From Andreprevotia chitinilytica DSM 18519 (lineage in GTDB: Bacteria > Pseudomonadota > Gammaproteobacteria > Burkholderiales > Chitinibacteraceae): a DNA stretch of 64,000 bases. A program made the translations under genes and the position numbers. Location of the stretch: positions 99,934-163,933 of the forward strand of contig NZ_JONM01000001.1 of the NCBI RefSeq assembly GCF_000711875.1, written 5' to 3'. The notes under the pieces were generated by a model. That model ran no database searches, was not told where the DNA came from, and saw only the letters and a program-made list of their open reading frames with translations. Position 1 is the first letter of the stretch. Every line of letters starts with the position of its first letter. Of the stretch, positions 51,473 to 59,672 are shown piece by piece.

Positions 51473-53203
51473 ATGCGTTGCCGATGGTGTTTGCTGCTAG
51501 TGCTGCTATTGATCTGTGTCACCGTTCAGGCCGCGGGCCGGGTGGCCTTGGTCATCGGCAATGGCAGCTATCAAGACGCGCCGCGTCTGGCCAATACCAT
51601 CAACGATGCCAAATTGATGAAATCCACCCTGGAGAAATTGAATTTCAAGGTGTTGTATGCCGAAAACGCCAGCAAATCACGCATGGAAGAGGTGGTAAGC
51701 CAATTTGGGGAAATGGCGGTCAATGCGGATGTGGCATTGGTCTATTTCAGTGGTCATGGCTTGCAGGTCAATGGCGATAACTACCTGATGCCGGTGGAAG
51801 CCAAGATCAACAAAGAGGCCGATATTCCGCTGCGAGCGCTACCGCTCAATTCGCTGCTGGCCCAGCTGGAAGGGCGGCAGGGGGCGAATATCATCATTCT
51901 GGATGCCTGCCGCAATAACCCGTTCGCCGGTAAAACCAAGGGCACCAGCCGGGGCTTGGCGCGCATTCAGGCATCGACTGGCACCTTGGTGGCTTATGCC
52001 ACCGAACCCGGTCGCACGGCCGACGATGGCGATGGTGCAAATGGCCGCTATACGTCGATCCTCGCCAGAAAATTGACCGAGCCGGGTTTATCGATCATCG
52101 ATGTCTTCATGCAAACCCGGCTGGAAGTAGCCAATTTATCCAACCAGCAGCAAGTCCCCACCGAAGATAATCGCCTCACCCAAAACATCTATCTGGCCAG
52201 CAATACGCCCAAGAACTCGGCCGGCGGCCAGACTGGCGTGCACGATGCAGCACAATTGGAAAGCGAGACTTGGCAATCCGCCTTGCAGGTCGATACCGCT
52301 GTGGGTTATCAGGAGTACCTCAACAACTACCCGCACGGCCGTTTTGTCGGCTCAGCCCGGATCAGAAGAGCTGCGGCGGCGGCCAAAGAGGAAAAGGCGC
52401 AGCAAGCGGGCAATCGGTCCACGCCAATTCCTTCAACCGTGCCGACAGCCGCGCCGGTTGCAGAAACCAGCCGCCCAGCGAAACCGAATACGCATGGTGA
52501 GGCAAATAATGAGGTCGAATCGCTGCAGGCGAAACAGGCGGTCTCGGGCAGCATCAAGGTGAATGGCTTTGAAATGCTGCTACCGCCGGGGGACTGGATT
52601 TTCGCCAATGGCGCATCTGATGATGAATTCGCGACCAATACCCAAGGCCGCAAGAAGGTGGATGAGCTGCATTACGGCATGTTTTACCAGCCGGGCAAGC
52701 GCAGCTTCAAAATGGTGCTGCAATTGGGCGGCACGGCCCATAGGGCGGAAGCGCGCAGCTGGAATGACAAGAATTGCGAAAACGATGCCAACAATAATCT
52801 GGTGATGGAGCGTTTTGGCCAGGAAGTCACGACCGCCTACCCGGAATGCCTGCAGATCAGCGCGATCCCGAATCGTTTTATCGGCGTGCCGCCTGATTCA
52901 TATCTGGGCCGCGCCGCCAAGAACATCCCCAATGCGCTCAATCCACCCAACGTGATCTATTTCCGTTACGTCAAATACAACCGTCGCGGCCAGAACTTCT
53001 TTTGGGGCTATATCGATCCGAAAGAGTATGGATTCAGCGAGGCCATCTGGCTGCCGGATCAATTGAATGAACGGCAAAAGAAGTTCATTGCCGCTTTGAC
53101 GGATTGGTCCCGCCGGTATGCAGAAGTATCCCGTGCGGTGGCGCAGGAGAACCGGATTCCGGCCGCAGCGCTGCCGGTCAAGGCATTTGAATTCCGGGAT
53201 TAA
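51473..53203 (+). CDS. Exported caspase-fold (C14 peptidase) protein
   Basis: 576 residues from the ATG at 51473, which gives a clear signal peptide (CLLLVLLLICVTVQA); longer starts at 51440 or GTG 51419 are possible. The caspase domain has VALVIGNGSYQDAPRLANTINDAKLM, the catalytic His95 in VYFSGHG and Cys146 in IILDACRNNPF. An Ala/Pro linker (about 305-375) leads to a C-terminal domain of about 200 residues with five Cys and no known family. Secretion implies an envelope or extracellular role. Divergent from the RidA gene. Confidence 0.87.
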   Translation: MRCRWCLLLVLLLICVTVQAAGRVALVIGNGSYQDAPRLANTINDAKLMKSTLEKLNFKVLYAENASKSRMEEVVSQFGEMAVNADVALVYFSGHGLQVNGDNYLMPVEAKINKEADIPLRALPLNSLLAQLEGRQGANIIILDACRNNPFAGKTKGTSRGLARIQASTGTLVAYATEPGRTADDGDGANGRYTSILARKLTEPGLSIIDVFMQTRLEVANLSNQQQVPTEDNRLTQNIYLASNTPKNSAGGQTGVHDAAQLESETWQSALQVDTAVGYQEYLNNYPHGRFVGSARIRRAAAAAKEEKAQQAGNRSTPIPSTVPTAAPVAETSRPAKPNTHGEANNEVESLQAKQAVSGSIKVNGFEMLLPPGDWIFANGASDDEFATNTQGRKKVDELHYGMFYQPGKRSFKMVLQLGGTAHRAEARSWNDKNCENDANNNLVMERFGQEVTTAYPECLQISAIPNRFIGVPPDSYLGRAAKNIPNALNPPNVIYFRYVKYNRRGQNFFWGYIDPKEYGFSEAIWLPDQLNERQKKFIAALTDWSRRYAEVSRAVAQENRIPAAALPVKAFEFRD

Positions 53204-53214
53204 GTGAGGAAGAC

Positions 53215-53248
53215 GGCGGGCCTGCCCGGTTTCTGGCACAGACCCGCC
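53215..53248. terminator. Possible terminator between convergent genes
   Basis: GGCGGG (53215-53220) pairs with CCCGCC (53243-53248), extended by CTG/CAG after one mismatch. There is a short T-run on the plus strand a few bases later. It lies between the caspase and SnoaL-like genes. Confidence 0.4.
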
Positions 53249-53253
53249 AAGCC

Positions 53254-53676
53254 TCATTTTTGCGCTGGTGCTGGATAGCCGCCAATCTGTTGCAGCATGC
53301 CCAAACGATCAATCTGCAACCAGGCCTGAGCCAGCTTGCCGTCCCTGATCCGATAAATGGCGATGCCATTCTGGGTGACTTGCTTGTGGCTTGCCTGCAC
53401 GCCGGCAAACGGCCCCGCATGCGTGGCATGAAAGGTCCATCTGACCGCAACCCGATCCCCTTCGGCGATGACATCATCCAATTCAAAACGGACATCGGGA
53501 AACCCCGTGCGTAGCGTTTCCACCGTCTTGGCAAATTCAGCCGGACCTTGCTCGCCGCGCCCGCCAACAAAATCATCGGTGAGCAATTCGGGCAGCAAGG
53601 CCAGGTTTCCCGTGTTGAAGCAGTCTTCGTAAAGCCGGCGGACCAATTGCTGTTCCTGCGTTGTGGCGATGGACAT
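53254..53676 (-). CDS. SnoaL-like/ester cyclase family protein under SoxR control
   Basis: 140 residues from the ATG at 53676. NTF2-like fold of the SnoaL-like ester cyclase group: RLYEDCFNTGNLALLPELLTDDFV, GPAEFAKTVETLRTGFPDVRFELDDVIAEGDRVAVRWTFHATH and KVTQNGIAIYRIRDGKLAQAW. Such proteins occur in polyketide tailoring but many are of unknown substrate. The promoter is a SoxR-type operator with 19-bp spacer shared with the divergent soxR gene, so expression should rise on redox cycling compounds. No soxS is present. Confidence 0.85.
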   Translation of the reverse strand: MSIATTQEQQLVRRLYEDCFNTGNLALLPELLTDDFVGGRGEQGPAEFAKTVETLRTGFPDVRFELDDVIAEGDRVAVRWTFHATHAGPFAGVQASHKQVTQNGIAIYRIRDGKLAQAWLQIDRLGMLQQIGGYPAPAQK

Positions 53677-53712
53677 GGGGTGCTCCGTGGTCGTTGTGGG
53701 ATGACGGTTCGA

Positions 53713-53743
53713 AGTGTAAAACCTCAAGTTAACTTAAGGTAAA
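53713..53743 (-). promoter_or_regulatory. SoxR-dependent promoter and operator
   Basis: The palindrome CCTCAAGTTAACTTAAGG (53722-53739) differs from the E. coli soxS operator at one base. On the minus strand TTTACC (complement of 53738-53743) and TACACT (complement of 53713-53718) are separated by 19 bp, the lengthened spacer that SoxR distorts. It drives the SnoaL-like gene. Confidence 0.88.
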
Positions 53744-53752
53744 GGGGTTGCG

Positions 53753-54208
53753 ATGGCGAAACTCGATCCAAGCCAAATCGGCAAATTGCTTACCGTCGGC
53801 GAAGTTGCGGCACGCAGCGGCGTGGCGGTATCGGCCATTCATTTCTACGAAGCCAAAGGGCTGATCGAGAGCCAGCGCAATCAAGGCAATCAGCGCCGCT
53901 ATCACCGCGATGTATTGCGCCGTGTTGCGGTCATCAAGGTGGCGCAACGTATCGGGATTTCGTTGGCCTCGATTCACGACGCACTGGTGAAATTGCCGGA
54001 TGGGCGCACGCCCAATGCGGCGGATTGGGCCGAGCTCTCGCATGGTTGGAAAGCGGAGCTGGATGAGCGAATCGCTACGCTGACGCAGCTACGTGACCAG
54101 CTGAGTGGCTGCATTGGCTGCGGATGCCTCTCGCTGGAGTTGTGCAAGTTGCGTAATCCGTTGGATGCGCTGTCCGAACAGGGGGCAGGGCCTAGGTTGT
54201 TGGAGTAG
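53753..54208 (+). CDS. soxR: Redox-sensitive transcriptional activator SoxR
   Basis: 151 residues of the MerR family: winged helix ([27 protein letters not shown]), dimerisation helix, and the [2Fe-2S] cluster Cys120, Cys123, Cys125 and Cys131 in [14 protein letters not shown], the exact SoxR spacing. It is oxidised by redox-cycling compounds and then activates promoters with a 19-bp spacer. Its own start lies just 13 nt after the operator, so it is probably autoregulated by the same site. Confidence 0.96.
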   Translation: MAKLDPSQIGKLLTVGEVAARSGVAVSAIHFYEAKGLIESQRNQGNQRRYHRDVLRRVAVIKVAQRIGISLASIHDALVKLPDGRTPNAADWAELSHGWKAELDERIATLTQLRDQLSGCIGCGCLSLELCKLRNPLDALSEQGAGPRLLE

Positions 54209-54570
54209 GGCCGAGAAGCTGTTTACGATCTTTTGAGAAGTTGGTTCAGTGAATCAGATGCGGCGCAATGCCCTTTGGGGATTGCGCCCTACGTAACAAC
54301 AAACTGTGCAAACAGTTACCGCCAGTGTTTTCAGCAATGGTGGCACTGTGGGTTTTTCTCCCCTTTCGCTCAGCGCCGAGGGAGTGTCGCGAGACCTTAG
54401 GCTCGCGACCGACCGAGGGTAGCCCGGAGGGCCGCCAAGCGGGGGTCGCCTTTGGAGTGGAGAGGGCTTTGGCGAGACAAAGTCCTTTCCCCGTTTGCGC
54501 GGCGGAACGCGCTGTAATGCTTTTAAAACCGCGCTGCAGGCGCATAACTGAAGGATTGCGAACAACTTAC
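54209..54570. repeat. Non-coding interval with two repeat-like blocks
   Basis: Block 1 (54262-54288) is a hairpin GGCGCAAT-CCC with complement GGGATTGCGCC, a REP-like type common in Betaproteobacteria. Block 2 (about 54355-54500) has an 8-bp stem GTCGCGAG (54386-54393) and CTCGCGAC (54402-54409) followed by GGGTAGCCCGGAGGGCCGCC. Its reading frames are the kind of spurious ORF that recurs in many genomes. I see no gene here. Confidence 0.6.
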
Positions 54571-55839
54571 TCAGAGCGCCCGCCCCGCACACGCCAACGC
54601 CCGTGCCAACAGCAGCGCCCGTTCACGACTATTACGCGTGAGCGATGCGGCAAGCTCGAACGCCGCTCTCGCTTCATCGTTCCGCCCAAGCTTGGCGAGC
54701 AGATCGCCGCGTACGCTGGGCAAGAGGTGGTAGCCCTTGAGCAAGGGCTCATCGACCAGCGCATCGACGAGTTCGAGCGCTGTCGCCGGGCCGAACGCCA
54801 TCGAGACTGCCACCGCCCGATTCAGCGCCACAACGGGGGAGGGCATGAGTTGGAAGAGCGCATCGTAGAGCGCGGTAATACGCATCCAGTCCGTCTCTTC
54901 TGCGGTATGGGCGCGGGCGTGACAGGCGGCGATGGCGGCCTGCAGAGCGTAGGGGCCGAAACCGCTGCCCTGTGCTGCGGCACGCTCCAACGCGGCAAGC
55001 CCGCGCTGGATCAGCAGGTAGTCCCAGCGTGCCCGGTTTTGATCGAGCAGCAGAATGGGCTCGCCAGACGGGCCGACTCGTGCCCGTGAGCGCGATGCCT
55101 GGATTTCCATCAACGCCACCAGACCATGTACTTCCGGCTCATGCGGCGTGAGCTCCGCCAGGATACGGCCGAGGCGGAGCGCTTCCTCACACAAGGTTGG
55201 GCGCATCCAGTCGTCGCCGGCGGTGGCCGAATAACCTTCGTTGAAAATCAGATAGATGACGGCGAGTACTGATGACAGCCGGGCATTGAGTTCGTCCGCA
55301 CGCGGTACCTCGAATGGCACACGGGCTTCGGCCAGGGTGCGTTTGGCGCGGACGATGCGCTGGGCGATGGTGGGCTCGGGCACCAGAAAGGCGCGGGCGA
55401 TTTCGTCGGTGGTCAGTCCACCGAGCAAGCGCAAGGTGAGCGCCACGCGGGCTTCGGAGGAAAGGATTGGGTGGCAGGCGGTGAAGACGAGGCGCAGCAA
55501 GTCGTCGCCGACGTCATCCTCAATGGTCGCCTCGACATCTGCCATGGCCAGGTCTTGCTGAATTTCCAGCTCGCGGCCGAGTTCTTCATGTTTGAGTTCG
55601 AGCAGTTTGCGTCGGCGCAGCTGATCCAGTGCCCGATGCTTGGCGGCGGCCATGAGCCAGGCAGCCGGATTGTCCGGCACACCTGACTCTGGCCAGCGTT
55701 CCAATGCGGTGACCAGTGCATCCTGCGCAAGCTCTTCGGCAAGGCCGACATCGCGCACCATCCGTGCGAGGCTGGCGATGATTTTGGCGGATTCGATCCG
55801 CCAGACGGCGTTGATGGCGGCATGGGTTGCTGACGGCAT
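54571..55839 (-). CDS. ECF42-type RNA polymerase sigma factor (long C-terminal TPR-like extension)
   Basis: 422 residues from the ATG at 55839 (a TTG at 55851 is possible). Sigma region 2 is RMVRDVGLAEELAQDALVTALERWPESGVPDNPAAWL followed by ALDQLRRRKL; region 4 is GLTTDEIARAFLVPEPTIAQRIVRAKRTL. A 230-residue C-terminal domain (DUF6596-like, with LNRAVAVSMAFGPATAL and DLLAKLGRNDEARAAFELA) is typical of ECF42 proteins, which lack an anti-sigma and are encoded next to DGPF/YCII-domain genes. That is the case here: the DGPF gene is two genes upstream on the same strand. Confidence 0.9.
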   Translation of the reverse strand: MPSATHAAINAVWRIESAKIIASLARMVRDVGLAEELAQDALVTALERWPESGVPDNPAAWLMAAAKHRALDQLRRRKLLELKHEELGRELEIQQDLAMADVEATIEDDVGDDLLRLVFTACHPILSSEARVALTLRLLGGLTTDEIARAFLVPEPTIAQRIVRAKRTLAEARVPFEVPRADELNARLSSVLAVIYLIFNEGYSATAGDDWMRPTLCEEALRLGRILAELTPHEPEVHGLVALMEIQASRSRARVGPSGEPILLLDQNRARWDYLLIQRGLAALERAAAQGSGFGPYALQAAIAACHARAHTAEETDWMRITALYDALFQLMPSPVVALNRAVAVSMAFGPATALELVDALVDEPLLKGYHLLPSVRGDLLAKLGRNDEARAAFELAASLTRNSRERALLLARALACAGRAL

Positions 55840-55895
55840 GCCGCTATTCAACCCATCCGCCGAGCATACTTGTGCTGTTCACTGGCAACGATGCG

Positions 55896-56318
55896 TCAGG
55901 CGTTGCCGACCGGCTTCGACCCGCAGTTGATCATCCACGGCGTACCGAAGCGATCGACCACCATGCCAAAGCGGGTCGCCCAGAAGGTTTCTTCAAAGGC
56001 CATCTTCACCTGGCCATTGTCGGCCAGGGCGGTAAAGACGCGCTCGGCTTCGGCCACATCATCGATGCCGATATTGACGGCAAAGCCCTGTGCCGGTTGG
56101 TGGTAATTGGGCGGGCTGTCCGAACCCATCAGCACGTAGTTACCCACGGTCATCCGCGTGTGCAGGATTTTGTCGAGGAATTCCGGCGACGTTTCTGCTT
56201 CCACCGGCGAGCCTCTGTGCGTCAGCATGGCTTCGATCTTGCCGCCCAGCAGCTTCTCGTAGAACTTGAACGCGGCCTCACAGGTGCCGTTGAACATCAA
56301 ATAAAAATTCAGTGTCAT
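55896..56318 (-). CDS. PhnB-like VOC family protein
   Basis: 140 residues from the ATG at 56318 with GGAG; another ATG at 56330 is possible. The VOC/DUF1428-like pattern is MTLNFYLMFNGTCEAAFKFYEKLLGGKI, VLMGSDSPPNYHQPAQGFAVNIGIDDVAEAERVFTALADNG and FWATRFGMVVDRFGTPWMINC. PhnB-like members are metal-free or metal-binding proteins of unclear reaction. It sits between the DGPF gene and the sigma gene in one operon. Confidence 0.88.
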   Translation of the reverse strand: MTLNFYLMFNGTCEAAFKFYEKLLGGKIEAMLTHRGSPVEAETSPEFLDKILHTRMTVGNYVLMGSDSPPNYHQPAQGFAVNIGIDDVAEAERVFTALADNGQVKMAFEETFWATRFGMVVDRFGTPWMINCGSKPVGNA

Positions 56319-56426
56319 GGTGCACTCCATCGGGGTTGGGTTTTGCGCGAGGCGACGGGCCGACTCGCGCCGTGTTTGCATCTGTTAGATGCGCTTGTCA
56401 GGGGCGGTCTGTGCCGTCCTTCATGT

Positions 56427-56855
56427 TTAACGCGGTGCCGCGGTTTGCGCGCGGAGGACCGCTTCGTGCTCGATCAGCTCTGGTGTCAGTTCCGGGCCGA
56501 AGTCTTCGTTCTCGAAGAGCTGGCGCAGCTCCAGCTCGACCGAGCCATTACCATCCAGGGCGGGCCAGCGCTTGGCCCATTCGAGCGCTTCTTCGCGGGA
56601 TTTCACCTGGATCAAGGTGTAACCGGCGATCAGCTCCTTGGCTTCGGCAAAGGGGCCGTCGATCACGGTGGGTTTGCCGCCGGAGAACTTGATGCGTGAG
56701 GACTTCGAAGTGGGGTGGAGGCCTTCGCCGCCGAGCAGCACGCCCGCTTTGGCCAGTTCTTGCATGTATTGCAACATGGCGGTGAGGAGTTCTTCGCTCG
56801 GCATGACATAAGCTTCGGTGTCTTTGTCTGCTTTGCGGATGATCATGAATCGCAT
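56427..56855 (-). CDS. YCII/DGPF-domain protein
   Basis: 142 residues from the ATG at 56855. YCII-related fold with MRFMIIRKADKDTEAYVMPSEELLTAM, the eponymous DGPF in VIDGPFAEAKELIAGY, and the later VKSREEALEWAKRWP. These proteins are nearly always encoded beside ECF42 sigma factors and are thought to be part of that regulon; the biochemical role is not established. It is cotranscribed with the VOC and sigma genes. Confidence 0.92.
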   Translation of the reverse strand: MRFMIIRKADKDTEAYVMPSEELLTAMLQYMQELAKAGVLLGGEGLHPTSKSSRIKFSGGKPTVIDGPFAEAKELIAGYTLIQVKSREEALEWAKRWPALDGNGSVELELRQLFENEDFGPELTPELIEHEAVLRAQTAAPR

Positions 56856-57014
56856 GGTGTGAGTCCTTCTTGGATCAATATGGGTTGGGAGCGAGGCTTC
56901 CGGCCGGATTCGACTGGAGGTCAATCCTCGCTCTATCACTACGACGAATGGCGTTTGGCGAAATCGACAAACCCAACCTCTTTTTTTTGAAAATGTCGCG
57001 CAACGCGCTGCCGC

Positions 57015-57542
57015 TTACTTTTCAGCGGCGGCTTTCAGGTTGCCAAGACCGGTCTCGAAGTCCTTGCCGATCATGCTGTCCATATTGAAGAAGATGCCCA
57101 TGATCTTGGCGATATAAGGGCTGGGGCCGTACATGGCCCAGGTCACATTGGTTGTGTCGCCTTTGGCGTCCAAGGTGAATTCGGCAGTGTTGTGGCCTTC
57201 GAGCGGCTTGCTGAAATCCAGCTTGATCACGATCTTGGATGGCGCAGATGACTCTGTGATTTCCATCCGCCCCGCGCCGGCTTTGCCTTCGCTTTCCCAT
57301 GCATAGGCCGTGCCCTTACCGTTTTCCGCACCGCTGAAAGTCCGCTTCATGCTCGGGTCCAGTTTCTCCCACGGTGACCAGGCTTCCCAGCGGTGGAAGT
57401 CGTTGATCAGTGCAAAAACCTTCTCTGGCGGTGCCTTGATGCTGGCGGTGCGTTGAACGCGGAAGTTGTCCGGCCGGGTCGCCGCGAAGACAAGCAATGC
57501 GGCGATCAGCACGACGACGATGATTACAACCTTCTTTAACAT
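57015..57542 (-). CDS. SRPBCC/START-like protein with N-terminal membrane anchor
   Basis: 175 residues. One N-terminal hydrophobic segment (VVIIVVVLIAALLVFA) and then the SRPBCC (polyketide cyclase-like) fold: ASIKAPPEKVFALINDFHRWEAWSPWEKLDPSM, KGDTTNVTWAMYG and NMDSMIGKDFETGLGNLK. The ligand is unknown. It heads the leftward cluster SRPBCC, DGPF, VOC, ECF42, although the 160-nt gap to the DGPF gene allows separate promoters. Divergent from the HxlR gene. Confidence 0.85.
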   Translation of the reverse strand: MLKKVVIIVVVLIAALLVFAATRPDNFRVQRTASIKAPPEKVFALINDFHRWEAWSPWEKLDPSMKRTFSGAENGKGTAYAWESEGKAGAGRMEITESSAPSKIVIKLDFSKPLEGHNTAEFTLDAKGDTTNVTWAMYGPSPYIAKIMGIFFNMDSMIGKDFETGLGNLKAAAEK

Positions 57543-57658
57543 GCTTTCCTCTGGCTTTGTTGTGGGGCATCTGAACTTGTTAGGTTGTAGCCTAGCACTT
57601 TGAACTCCTAAATAACAACTAAAAAGATATTCGGTAGGATCAATGCTAAAATGCCCTC

Positions 57659-58336
57659 ATGGTAAGTAAACGTAGTTACGAAGATGGATGCGCAGCAGCG
57701 CACGCACTCGATCTGGTTGGCGAGCGCTGGGCGCTGCTGATCGTGCGCGAACTGGTGCTTGGCCCCAAGCGCTTCACCGATCTGCGCGCCGGCCTGCCGG
57801 GCATCAGCCCGAACGTGCTCACGCAACGGCTGGACGAGCTGGAACAGGCATCCGTCTTGCGCCGGCGCAAGTTGCCACCACCGGCGGCGTCCTGGGTCTA
57901 TGAATTGACCGATTGGGGGCTGGAACTGGGGCCCATCCTCATGGCCCTCGGTCGTTGGGGAGCCCGCTCGCCATGCCTGCCGATCGGTTCTCCGATCAGC
58001 ATCGATTCCCTCATCCTCTCGTTCCGCACCATGTTCGATGGCAACGCTGCCGCCGGGCTGAACACCAGTATCGAAATCAGATTAGGCGAGGACTGGTTTC
58101 ACGCCGACATCGCCGATGGTCAGATGGTGCTGGTGCGCGGCAGTGCGGATCGGCCTGATGTGGTCGTCAAGACCGACCCCAACACGCTGGGTGCATTGGT
58201 TTATGGCGGTCGCCCGCTCGCTGATGCCATCAGCACCGGCGATCTGGCCGTCGACGGCGACGAAGCCGTGCTCAGCCATTTCGTCACCTTGTTCCCGTTG
58301 CCCGTGGCAGAGCCAGCGACTTGGCCGCTGGGCTGA
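57659..58336 (+). CDS. HxlR-type regulator fused to an SCP2-like domain
   Basis: 225 residues. The N-terminal HxlR winged helix has CAAAHALDLVGERWALLIVRELVLGPKRFTDLRAGLPGISPNVLTQRLDEL; the C-terminal 110 residues form an SCP2 sterol-carrier-like domain (WFHADIADGQMVLVRGSADRPDVVVKTDPNTLGAL). This combination is common among regulators next to SRPBCC genes. It is transcribed divergently from the SRPBCC gene at 57542, across a 116-nt AT-rich intergenic region, so it probably controls that gene. Confidence 0.9.
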   Translation: MVSKRSYEDGCAAAHALDLVGERWALLIVRELVLGPKRFTDLRAGLPGISPNVLTQRLDELEQASVLRRRKLPPPAASWVYELTDWGLELGPILMALGRWGARSPCLPIGSPISIDSLILSFRTMFDGNAAAGLNTSIEIRLGEDWFHADIADGQMVLVRGSADRPDVVVKTDPNTLGALVYGGRPLADAISTGDLAVDGDEAVLSHFVTLFPLPVAEPATWPLG

Positions 58337-58371
58337 GTCGAAAAAGGGAATCCGCTCCTACACGTGTCGAT

Positions 58372-58776
58372 TCAGTCCGCAGCCGACAGCGAATAATCAA
58401 ACCCATAGAAATGCTGGCCGTCCGTGATATCGATGGTCAGCGTACCCGCCAGCCCAACCAGCTCACCGGTGCCTGAATCCGGCACCACCGTCACGCTCAA
58501 TTGCGCTGCACCGCGATTCATCGTGCCGCTGTGCTGCAGCACGAAAGTGCCGTTGCGCCCTTGCAGCGTGCCGCTCACCCGTTCAATCGCCACATAGCCG
58601 GCCGAGCCTTTGACCGCCGTGCCCGCCATGAGCATTTCGCCGATGCTGGTGGCTTGCAGATCCCCGCTAAAGGTCTTGTCGATGGTCATTCGCCCCAGCG
58701 CTGCGTCGGTGTCGGCATGGGCGAGGGGCTGTGGTACGAGTTTGACTTCGAATGTGCCGCTGGCATGAAAACGCAT
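58372..58776 (-). CDS. DUF3224 family protein
   Basis: 134 residues from the ATG at 58776 with AAGGAAAG. Small beta-barrel typical of DUF3224: ALGRMTIDKTFSGDLQATSIGEMLMAGTAVKGSAGYVAIERVSGTLQGRNGTFVLQHSG and SGTGELVGLAGTLTIDI. Allene-oxide-cyclase-like fold; function unknown. It is a single gene that is divergent from the response regulator operon. Confidence 0.9.
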   Translation of the reverse strand: MRFHASGTFEVKLVPQPLAHADTDAALGRMTIDKTFSGDLQATSIGEMLMAGTAVKGSAGYVAIERVSGTLQGRNGTFVLQHSGTMNRGAAQLSVTVVPDSGTGELVGLAGTLTIDITDGQHFYGFDYSLSAAD

Positions 58777-58946
58777 GGTGCTTTCCTTGGGTTTGGCAGG
58801 TTTGGCAGTTGCAAACATGTTGGTCTGGTTGACAGCGAGCTGAATCTACCGCCAAAGTCCGGGCGGAACAAATGTAGGGCATTTTTAAGGTAATGCCTGA
58901 TTGAATACAGAATTGCTCTGTGTTTTCCGGTAGTGAGACCCCCACC

Positions 58947-59672
58947 ATGCGTATCGCCGCTCTCGATGATGACCCATACCAGCTCGATCTGGTGCAGCGT
59001 GCTGTGAAGGAAATGGGCTACGCCTGCATCCCGTTCGAGCGCAGCGAAGCGCTGCTGCGCCAGTTGCGGCGCGATAGTTTCGACCTGCTCATCGTGGATT
59101 GGCATCTGCCGGATCTTTCCGGCATCGAGGTGGTGCGCTGGGTGCGCAGCAATATCGAGCACGCTTTGCCGATCCTGTTTCTGACCAACCGCTCCGAAGA
59201 GCGGGACATCGTCGAGGGGCTATCGGCGGGGGCGGACGATTACATCGTCAAGCCGATGCGGGTGCAGGAGCTCAAGGCACGCATCAAGGCGCTGATTCGC
59301 CGCAGTTATCCCGGCCAGGAAAATCCGCTGCTCACGTTTGGTGGCTACCAGTTCAATATGGCCACCCGAACGCTGACTTTCGACGGGCAAGAGATCGAGC
59401 TCAAGCAGAAGGAATTCGATCTGGCGCGGTGCCTGTTCACCAATTGCGGCCGATTGCTCTCCCGCAAATATCTGCTCGAAACCGTGTGGGGCATCGATGC
59501 GGATTTGCCGACGCGCAGTATCGATACCCATGTCTCGTCGCTGCGTACCAAGCTTAATCTGCGCCCGGTGCGCGGTTATCGGCTCACCGCCGTGTATGGG
59601 CAGGGCTACCGGCTCGAAGCGCTGGCCGAGCAAGAGGACGACCGGGATATGACCAAGGAGCAGGCACCATGA
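58947..59672 (+). CDS. OmpR/PhoB-type response regulator
   Basis: 241 residues from the ATG at 58947. Receiver domain with acidic pocket LDDDP, phospho-acceptor Asp51 in LLIVDWHLPD, the switch Thr in LFLTNRS and Lys in DDYIVKPMRV. The C-terminal winged helix has LTFDGQEIELKQKEFDLARCLFTNCGRLLSRKYLLETVWG and RSIDTHVSSLRTKL. It overlaps the FecR gene (ATGA), which in turn overlaps the kinase gene, so the cognate sensor is the CHASE2 kinase. Confidence 0.94.
   Translation: MRIAALDDDPYQLDLVQRAVKEMGYACIPFERSEALLRQLRRDSFDLLIVDWHLPDLSGIEVVRWVRSNIEHALPILFLTNRSEERDIVEGLSAGADDYIVKPMRVQELKARIKALIRRSYPGQENPLLTFGGYQFNMATRTLTFDGQEIELKQKEFDLARCLFTNCGRLLSRKYLLETVWGIDADLPTRSIDTHVSSLRTKLNLRPVRGYRLTAVYGQGYRLEALAEQEDDRDMTKEQAP

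Noticed and set aside
54246..54592. Overlapping frames of about 100 codons in the intergenic stretch after soxR
   Set aside because: The translations are Arg/Pro/Ser-rich and of the kind repeatedly mis-annotated from a recurring non-coding repeat; no ribosome site or domain is seen.
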